A DNA stretch of 11,820 bases from Natronohydrobacter sp. (lineage in GTDB: Bacteria; Pseudomonadota; Alphaproteobacteria; Rhodobacterales; Rhodobacteraceae): contig SKIM01000222.1 in NCBI GenBank assembly GCA_007116445.1, positions 1 to 11,820 of the forward strand, in the 5' to 3' direction. Each line of letters begins with the position of its first letter. Position 1 is the stretch's first letter. Of the stretch, positions 7,377-11,820 are shown piece after piece. Under the pieces are notes generated by a model that worked only from the letters and a program-made list of their open reading frames with translations, had not been told where the DNA came from and did no database searches. Made by a program: the position numbers and the translations under genes.

Positions 7377-8630
7377 CTAGCTGCCGACCACCTCCGCAGT
7401 TTCCAGCACCGCATGCAAGAGCACATTCGCCCCGGCCTCTGCCCATTCGGGAAAGATCTCTTCGGCCTCGTTATGGCTGACGCCATCGACACAGGGGCAC
7501 ATGATCATGGCCGTCGGATAAAGCCGGTTGATCCAGCAGGCATCATGGCCTGCGCCAGACACGATATCCATATGGCTGTAGCCCAGCCTATCCGCCGCTT
7601 CGCGGATACGCGCCAGAAGGGTTTCATCAAAGGCAGGCGGGTCGAATTGGCCCACCACATGGCCAGAGAATTTCACCCCGATATCAGCGCAAATCCCCGG
7701 CGCGCGGGCGTTGAATTCCTCGACCATCCCCAGAAGCACATCGAGCTTGTGCGACCGGAAATCGACCGTGAAGACGACCTTTTCCGGGATCACATTGCGC
7801 GAATTGGGATGGACGTCGATATGGCCGATCGCGCCCACAGCATCGGGCTGGCGAGCCATGGCGATCTCATGCACCAGCTCTGTCACCCGTGCCAGGCCCC
7901 GGCCTGCATTGCGGCGCAGATACATCGGGGTCGAGCCTGTGTGCTGGCCCTTGCCGGTGACCGTGCATTCGATCCAGCGCAGTCCCTGGCCATGGGTGAC
8001 GACGCCGATCTGTTTGCCCTCGGCTTCCAGAATCGGGCCTTGTTCGATATGCAGTTCCAGAAACGCATGCATCTTGCGCGCGCCCACAGGCTCGTCGCCT
8101 TTCCAGCCGATACGCGCCAGTTCATCGCCGAAGCGCAGCCCTTTGGCATCCGTGCGTGCATAAGCATAATCGCGGTCGATCACGCCTGCAAAAACGCCTG
8201 AGGCCAGCATCGCCGGGGCAAAGCGCGTCCCCTCCTCATTGGTCCAGTTCGTCACCACGATGGGCCGCCGCGTGCGGATCCCCAGATCGCGCATCGTGCG
8301 GATCACCTCCAGCCCTGCCAGAACCCCCAGCACCCCGTCATATTTGCCGCCCGTCGGCTGGGTGTCGAGATGGCTGCCCACATAGACCGGCAGCGCTTCG
8401 GGGTCAGTGCCCTCATAGCGGGCGAACATCGTGCCCATTTCATCGACGCCCATGGTGCAACCCGCCGCCTTGCACCAGGTCTGAAACAGGTGGCGGCCTT
8501 CGCTGTCTTCATCTGTCAAGGTCTGGCGATTATTGCCGCCCGCGACACCGGGGCCGATCTGGGCCATCTCCATCAGGCTGTCCCACAGCCGTCCGGCATC
8601 AATCCGCATGTTTTCGGCTTGTGCTCCCAC
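7377..8630 (-). CDS. pydC: Zn-dependent amidohydrolase, M20 family: beta-ureidopropionase / N-carbamoyl amino acid hydrolase
   Basis: Predicted third enzyme of the reductive pathway: cleaves N-carbamoyl-beta-alanine to beta-alanine, CO2 and ammonia. 417 residues, the usual size of the hydantoinase/carbamoylase amidases. The dinuclear metal site is visible: His87 in VGSHLDTQPTGG, Asp98 in KYDG, Glu132-Glu133 in NWTNEEGTRF (catalytic and bridging), His194 in ELHIEQGP, His386 in DGVSHNEAE. The dimer and substrate motif GQHTGSTPM and the SGAGHDA segment are intact. The HLDTQPTGGKYDG form is, as I recall it, closer to fungal-type beta-alanine synthase than to L-carbamoylases or allantoate amidohydrolases, which are the main alternatives. 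The start is GTG at 8630, because GGAGGG lies 4 bases upstream; the ATG at 8609 is badly spaced. First gene of the operon, directly behind a RutR-type operator. Confidence 0.88.
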   Translation of the reverse strand: MGAQAENMRIDAGRLWDSLMEMAQIGPGVAGGNNRQTLTDEDSEGRHLFQTWCKAAGCTMGVDEMGTMFARYEGTDPEALPVYVGSHLDTQPTGGKYDGVLGVLAGLEVIRTMRDLGIRTRRPIVVTNWTNEEGTRFAPAMLASGVFAGVIDRDYAYARTDAKGLRFGDELARIGWKGDEPVGARKMHAFLELHIEQGPILEAEGKQIGVVTHGQGLRWIECTVTGKGQHTGSTPMYLRRNAGRGLARVTELVHEIAMARQPDAVGAIGHIDVHPNSRNVIPEKVVFTVDFRSHKLDVLLGMVEEFNARAPGICADIGVKFSGHVVGQFDPPAFDETLLARIREAADRLGYSHMDIVSGAGHDACWINRLYPTAMIMCPCVDGVSHNEAEEIFPEWAEAGANVLLHAVLETAEVVGS

Positions 8631-8634
8631 TCTG

Positions 8635-8640
8635 CCCTCC
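8635..8640 (-). promoter_or_regulatory. Shine-Dalgarno site selecting a GTG start
   Basis: Minus-strand GGAGGG, then CAGA and GTG at 8630. It supports the GTG over the in-frame ATG seven codons later, and so decides the N-terminus of the amidohydrolase. Confidence 0.65.
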
Positions 8641-8657
8641 GTTGGCGCTGTTCTGTC

Positions 8658-8673
8658 TTGACCATCCGGTCAA
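8658..8673. promoter_or_regulatory. RutR-type operator in front of the pyrimidine operon
   Basis: TTGACCATCCGGTCAA is a 6+6-bp perfect inverted repeat (TTGACC / GGTCAA, 4-base spacer). It agrees with the E. coli RutR consensus TTGACCA-nn-TGGTCAA at 13 of 14 defined positions; the only difference is C for T at position 10. It lies 28 bp upstream of the GTG of the first operon gene, near or just downstream of the expected transcription start, a typical repressor position. A RutR-family protein is encoded at 9982-10578. Binding itself is inferred. Confidence 0.82.
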
Positions 8674-8678
8674 ACAAT

Positions 8679-8706
8679 ACGCTACACAGCTTGCATAGCC
8701 GGTCAA
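8679..8706 (-). promoter_or_regulatory. Candidate promoter of the pydC-hydA-transporter operon, with a degenerate second RutR-like site
   Basis: Minus strand: -35 TTGACC (8706-8701), 16-base spacer, weak -10 TAGCGT (8684-8679), which would start transcription inside the RutR operator. An alternative pair, TTGCGA plus TATGCA, lies slightly further upstream. The -35 coincides with GGTCAA (plus strand), the strong half of a 16-bp stretch (8691-8706) that matches the RutR consensus at 10 of 14 positions and lies exactly 33 bp from the main operator. Confidence 0.35.
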
Positions 8707-8760
8707 CCAGCTTTCGCAATCGCTGCCCGAAAATTGCACATTCAATGGGCAGAGCCGGGG

Positions 8761-9798
8761 TTAGACTGCCTGCGCAGCAGGCAGAATGGCGTCATCGATC
8801 AGGCGACGCAGCGCGCCGAAATGCCCGTCCGAGCGCGCGGGCTGCGTCGGGTCCGAGGTGATGACCACACTCAGCTTGCGCGCGGGTGCGACGCAAATCA
8901 CCTGGCCGCCAAAGCCCCGCGCCAGCGCATAATCGACACCATCACCGCGCCCGAGGAACCAGCCATAGCCATAGGACAGCCCCGAGAAGGCCGAGCGCGT
9001 GCGCGGTTGCAGCGCGGCCTGCATCCAGTCAGGGCTGAGCACCTGCTGCCCGTCCCATTGCCCGCCCAGCCGCGTCATTTCGGCAAAGCGGATCAGATCG
9101 AGCGGCGCGAAGGCCATTTCATTGCCGCCCAGATAGAAGCCCTGCGGATCGACTGTCCAGCCCGGCACATCGATGCCCAGCGGACGGCCCAGCCAGTCGC
9201 GCGTCATGGCCAGCAGGCTCTGCCCTGTTGCACGGCTCAGCGCGGCGCCAATCACATGGAAACTACCTGTCGAATAAAGCATGCCCTGCCCTGGCTCGGC
9301 CACGAAGGGGCGCGAGAGCGCATTCGCGACCCAGTTGCGGCTGGATACCCATGCGCCGTAATTCGTGCCTGATGTGCGTTCAAGCCCGGCCTGCATGGTC
9401 ACCAGATGCTCCAGCGTCAGATCATTCACGCGCGGATCGGCACTTGGCGGGATCAGATCGGGCGCAATCTCGCCCAGGCGTGCTGTGATGCCAGGCACCG
9501 CGCCACGATCGATCGCCGCCCCGGTGACAGAAGCGACAATCGTTTTCGAGACGGATTTCACATTGACCGCACGGGTAAGCGTCGGGCCGCGAAAGGCTTC
9601 GGCGAGAATGATCTCGCCCTGATGCGCGATCACCAGACTACGCAACTGTGTCAGATCCCGCGCCTGATCCGCGACCGCGTCCCAACCGACCTGCGCTGCA
9701 CGCGCCCCGATCGCGGTCAGCGGCCCCATGACGGCCGCCAGGCCAGTCGCAAGTACCGCCCGACGCGACGGGAAGGGTTGCTCTGGTCGCGCTGTCAT
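8761..9798 (-). CDS. Exported serine hydrolase, beta-lactamase class C / esterase-like (Tat signal)
   Basis: Predicted periplasmic serine hydrolase of the penicillin-binding-protein-like fold; 345 residues. The N-terminus carries SRRAVLATG (residues 11-19), a twin-arginine signal followed by a hydrophobic stretch ending in ARA near residue 34. The nucleophile motif SxxK is SVSK (Ser82, Lys85) in NVKSVSKTIVAS. The second motif reads YSTGSF (Tyr175) where beta-lactamases have YxN, and the third is GFGGQ in place of KTG, which points to an esterase or peptidase-like activity rather than antibiotic resistance. ATG 9798 is preferred because AGGAG lies 10 bases upstream and the Tat signal follows closely; the upstream in-frame ATG at 9828 has none. 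It ends 130 bp before the operator-bearing operon in the same orientation and is divergent from rutR. Its substrate and any link to pyrimidine use are unknown. Confidence 0.82.
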   Translation of the reverse strand: MTARPEQPFPSRRAVLATGLAAVMGPLTAIGARAAQVGWDAVADQARDLTQLRSLVIAHQGEIILAEAFRGPTLTRAVNVKSVSKTIVASVTGAAIDRGAVPGITARLGEIAPDLIPPSADPRVNDLTLEHLVTMQAGLERTSGTNYGAWVSSRNWVANALSRPFVAEPGQGMLYSTGSFHVIGAALSRATGQSLLAMTRDWLGRPLGIDVPGWTVDPQGFYLGGNEMAFAPLDLIRFAEMTRLGGQWDGQQVLSPDWMQAALQPRTRSAFSGLSYGYGWFLGRGDGVDYALARGFGGQVICVAPARKLSVVITSDPTQPARSDGHFGALRRLIDDAILPAAQAV

Positions 9799-9920
9799 CT
9801 GGCACTTGCTCCTGTTGCGACTAATCACTCGCGAGACAATATCATCGGGTCATCTTGCACACAGCCCCGCTGCGCTTCACATATGCATGAGGATTATGTA
9901 GAGTCGCCGCCTGTGCCAGA

Positions 9921-9942
9921 TGGTCTGTCGATCCGAAGACCA
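9921..9942. promoter_or_regulatory. Inverted repeat in the rutR leader
   Basis: TGGTCT (9921-9926) and AGACCA (9937-9942) pair, continued inward by TCG and CGA around ATC with a single bulged G: nine pairs. CGCCGC (9905-9910) and GCGGCG (9953-9958) could form an outer stem. It lies 40 bp before the rutR ATG in the divergent serine hydrolase-rutR gap. It could be an operator or an mRNA hairpin; it does not match the RutR consensus in the usual order. Confidence 0.35.
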
Positions 9943-9981
9943 GGCTTGGGATGCGGCGGAGATTCAGAGCGCAGAGACAGC

Positions 9982-10578
9982 ATGACAACCCGCATCCAGA
10001 AAGCCAATCGCAAGCGCATCCTCGACGCCGCGCTCGATGTCTTTTCGGCACATGGCTTTCGTGGCGCGACGCTTGACCAGATCGCCGAGGCGGCCGGGCT
10101 GTCCAAGCCCAATCTGCTTTACTATTTCGACAGCAAGGAAGCGATGCATCGCGCGCTCCTGTCGCGGCTCCTCGACACATGGCTCGATCCACTGCGCATG
10201 CTCGACCCGGATGGCGACCCGCAAAGCGAGCTCATCGCCTATATGCGCCGCAAACTCGCGCTGTCGCGGGATTTTCCGCGAGAAAGCCGCCTGTTTGCGA
10301 ATGAAATCCTGCAAGGGGCACCCAGGATCGAAGATTTCATCCGCTCGGACCTGCGCGACTTGGTTGATGAAAAAGCAATCTTGTTGCGTCACTGGGCCAG
10401 CGCAGGGCGCATCGCGCAGGTCGATCCGTATCACCTTATTTTCTCGATCTGGGCCCTGACCCAGCATTACGCGGATTTTTCGGCGCAGATCGCGATGATC
10501 CGTGGTGATGGTGGAGATCCGCTGGATGGGGCGGATGCCTTTCTTGTGCAACTCTATACGCGTCTGCTCACCCCCTGA
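9982..10578 (+). CDS. rutR: TetR-family transcriptional regulator, RutR type (pyrimidine-responsive repressor)
   Basis: DNA-binding regulator of pyrimidine use; 198 residues. The N-terminal TetR helix-turn-helix is residues 29-59, including TLDQIAEAAGLSKPNLLYYF. The ligand domain follows E. coli RutR almost without gaps: LDTWLDPL, SRDFPRESRLF, IDEK-like VDEK, HLIFSIWALTQHYADF. Trp67, Trp157 and Gln161 fall exactly ten positions below E. coli Trp77, Trp167 and Gln171, residues I recall as forming the uracil pocket, so uracil or thymine is the likely inducer. ATG 9982 is chosen because homology begins there; the frame is open further upstream but without homology, and no clear ribosome site is visible (only AGAGA). 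It is divergent from the serine hydrolase gene. A near-perfect RutR box at 8658-8673 indicates the reductive pyrimidine operon as its target. E. coli RutR also regulates carAB and other genes; such targets cannot be judged here. Confidence 0.92.
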   Translation: MTTRIQKANRKRILDAALDVFSAHGFRGATLDQIAEAAGLSKPNLLYYFDSKEAMHRALLSRLLDTWLDPLRMLDPDGDPQSELIAYMRRKLALSRDFPRESRLFANEILQGAPRIEDFIRSDLRDLVDEKAILLRHWASAGRIAQVDPYHLIFSIWALTQHYADFSAQIAMIRGDGGDPLDGADAFLVQLYTRLLTP

Positions 10579-10755
10579 GCCCGTCCTCTGCCACAGCACC
10601 AATCCGAGCTGTGGTAAAGAAAGGCTTTCGCGGCCTTCGAAAAATCCTGCAATTTCAAGCACGGGACTGGCGCGGGCATTAAGGCTATCTTCATCCTTTG
10701 GCAGACTTGGCGCTGTCGATTTGCTAGTCTTGGACATCGCCCGAACAGAGAAAGA

Positions 10756-11226
10756 ATGCTCATGCTCATTTCCGGACCCAGTGACGCGCTGCGCCCGCAG
10801 ACGATACAGACTGCGCCGCCACCGCCCGAACCCGTCTCGCAAAGCACCTGGAGCAGTGTCAGAACCGACGCAAGTTCTTCGGAGCAGGCCAAGTCCCAGC
10901 CACCGGCGCTGCAAACAGCCCCCCTTCCCGAGATTGCGCCGGTCGCGACACGCCAGAGCGCCGAACTGGTGGAGGCGATGCTTCGGCTGGACGCTCCCAA
11001 GATGGACGCGCCCCCTGCCCCGGAATATGACCGCGATCAGACCCGCGCGATGATCGACGCAGCCCAGTCGCTTTGGCGTGATGCGCCACAAAGTGCTGCG
11101 ATCCAGCCTGCGGCCCCGACCGTGATCGACGCATCTTCGCCGGATGCCACAAACCCGGAGCCGAGCCTCGCATCCCAAGCCGCCACCACAGCCCCGGTTG
11201 AACCTCGCCTGATGATGACGGTTTGA
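10756..11226 (+). CDS. Hypothetical Pro/Ala-rich, probably disordered small protein
   Basis: I do not recognise this protein. It has 156 residues, very rich in Pro, Ala, Ser and Gln, with runs such as APPPPEPV and little hydrophobic character. There is no signal peptide or membrane helix, so a soluble, largely unstructured protein is likely. The one stretch that looks able to fold is RQSAELVEAMLRLDAP and, further on, DRDQTRAMIDAAQSLW, two short amphipathic helices in the middle. Codon third positions are GC-rich like the neighbours, which supports real coding. The ATG at 10756 follows the weak purine stretch AGAGAAAGA; another ATG lies two codons later. Its TGA abuts the stop codon of convergent preA in the palindrome TGATCA with no spacer. 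It is 177 bp after rutR and may have its own promoter. Function unknown. Confidence 0.6.
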   Translation: MLMLISGPSDALRPQTIQTAPPPPEPVSQSTWSSVRTDASSSEQAKSQPPALQTAPLPEIAPVATRQSAELVEAMLRLDAPKMDAPPAPEYDRDQTRAMIDAAQSLWRDAPQSAAIQPAAPTVIDASSPDATNPEPSLASQAATTAPVEPRLMMTV

Positions 11227-11820
11227 TCACTCGGCAGCTTTGGCCATCGGGTTGTTGGGATGCGTCGTCCAGTTGGCGTAATCCCCCACAACTTCACCCG
11301 TGCGCGGATCAACCGCGCCCTTGGCCATCGGCTCCATAGTGATGCAATCCTGAACCGGGCAGACATTCACGCACAAATTGCAGGCCACGCATTCCGCGTC
11401 GATCACCTCGAACTTGCGGTCGGGCGACATGGAAATCGCCTGATGCGAGGTGTCCTCGCAGGCCGCATAACAGCGCCCGCAGGAAATGCACAGATCCTGA
11501 TTGATGCGGGCTTTGGCGACGTAATTGAGGTTGAGATACTGCCAGTCGGTGACATTCGGCACGGCCCGGCCGACAAGCTGGTCAACCGATGTGAAGCCCT
11601 TGTCATCCATGTATTGCGACAGACCGGAGGTCAGTTCCTTGATGATCCCGAAACCATAGGTCATGGCCGCCGTGCAGACCTGAACCGTGCCTGCCCCAAG
11701 GGTCAGGAATTCCGCCGCGTCGCGCCATGTGGTCACGCCCCCGATGCCGCTGATCGGCAATCCGTGGGTTTCGGGGCTGCGCGCGATTTCGGCCACCATG
11801 TTCAGCGCGATGGGTTTGAC
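11227..11820 (-). CDS. preA: NAD-dependent dihydropyrimidine dehydrogenase subunit PreA, C-terminal part, truncated by window edge
   Basis: Catalytic subunit of the enzyme that reduces uracil and thymine to 5,6-dihydro forms, the first step of reductive pyrimidine breakdown; cytoplasmic, working with the flavoprotein PreT. The frame is open to the right edge, so the gene starts outside; 197 residues of an expected 410-440 are seen. Window residues 1-60 are the end of the FMN-binding barrel, with ISGIGGVTTWRDAAEF and GAGTVQVCTAAMTYG, the usual phosphate-binding segment. The C-terminus is a ferredoxin domain with two 4Fe-4S motifs, CISCGRCYAAC (Cys111, 114, 117, 121 of the visible part) and CVACNLCVNVC (Cys144, 147, 150, 154). 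It is convergent with the hypothetical gene and shares a TGATCA stop-stop junction. preT is expected upstream of it, beyond the window. Confidence 0.95.
   Translation of the reverse strand, partial: VKPIALNMVAEIARSPETHGLPISGIGGVTTWRDAAEFLTLGAGTVQVCTAAMTYGFGIIKELTSGLSQYMDDKGFTSVDQLVGRAVPNVTDWQYLNLNYVAKARINQDLCISCGRCYAACEDTSHQAISMSPDRKFEVIDAECVACNLCVNVCPVQDCITMEPMAKGAVDPRTGEVVGDYANWTTHPNNPMAKAAE

Noticed and set aside
7413..8201. 262-codon plus-strand open frame opposite the amidohydrolase gene
   Set aside because: The minus-strand frame carries all metal-site motifs of the M20 family; the plus frame has none and no plausible ribosome site was seen.
8761..9798. Serine hydrolase as an antibiotic-resistance beta-lactamase
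   Set aside because: The YxN and KTG motifs of beta-lactamases are not conserved (YST and GFGG instead), and the context is metabolic, not resistance-related.
10591..10614. 7-bp stem CCACAGC/GCTGTGG after rutR as a terminator
   Set aside because: The loop is 10 bases and no T-run follows on either strand. The nearby AAGGC/GCCTT pair (10621-10637) is only 5 bp. Neither supports a terminator call.
10698..10727. Possible promoter for the hypothetical gene (TTGGCA, 18-base spacer, TGCTAG)
   Set aside because: The -35 is acceptable but the -10 matches only 2 of 6 consensus positions, so it cannot be distinguished from background.
9964..11178. 404-codon minus-strand open frame opposite rutR and the hypothetical gene
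   Set aside because: It covers a clear RutR homologue on the other strand and has Arg/Gly/Cys-rich composition without motifs. It is a GC-driven shadow frame.
11570..11585. RutR-like match TTGACCAGCTTGTCGG (minus strand) inside preA
   Set aside because: It matches 11 of 14 positions, but the right half is poor and it lies deep within conserved coding sequence for VDQLVG, far from any start. Chance similarity is the better explanation.

Overview
The window comes from a GC-rich alphaproteobacterium, most probably a member of the Rhodobacterales (Rhodobacteraceae). The support is the gene set (reductive pyrimidine catabolism genes beside a RutR-type TetR regulator and a NitT/TauT-like transporter), the strongly GC-biased third codon positions, and a C/G-rich intergenic element at about 5011-5072 of a kind I recall as common in that order. 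The assignment is an inference; no rRNA or other taxonomic marker is present.

Layout. 1-1911 (+) is the C-terminal three quarters of aminopeptidase N (pepN), cut by the left edge. A perfect 12-bp bidirectional terminator hairpin (1917-1943) separates it from a convergent six-gene block on the minus strand (8630 down to 1964). In transcription order that block is: a M20-family amidohydrolase (beta-ureidopropionase, pydC), dihydropyrimidinase (hydA), an ABC ATPase, two membrane permeases, and a periplasmic NMT1/THI5-like binding protein. hydA and the ATPase gene overlap, as do the two permease genes, so the block is probably one operon. Upstream of it lie a 130-bp regulatory gap (8631-8760), a Tat-type exported serine hydrolase (minus), and a divergently transcribed TetR regulator (plus, 9982-10578) that matches RutR very closely. 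Next come a small Pro/Ala-rich protein of unknown function (plus, 10756-11226) and the C-terminal third of preA (minus), cut by the right edge.

How the genes fit together. PreA (with its partner PreT, expected just outside the window) reduces uracil or thymine to the dihydro form. HydA opens the ring to an N-carbamoyl-beta-amino acid. PydC releases beta-alanine or beta-aminoisobutyrate plus CO2 and ammonia. The ABC transporter in the same operon is the likely importer of a pyrimidine or related ureide. A 16-bp palindrome (8658-8673) matches the E. coli RutR operator at 13 of 14 defined positions and sits between the predicted promoter and the first gene of the operon. The simplest reading is that the RutR-type repressor encoded 1.3 kb away controls the operon. 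E. coli RutR instead controls the unrelated oxidative Rut pathway, so the notable feature here is the same regulator and operator attached to the reductive pathway and a dedicated importer.

No stretch longer than 300 bases lacks a gene. No tRNA, rRNA, CRISPR array, insertion sequence or phage remnant was seen. The window does not appear to hold a defence system or mobile element. Its interest is regulatory and metabolic.
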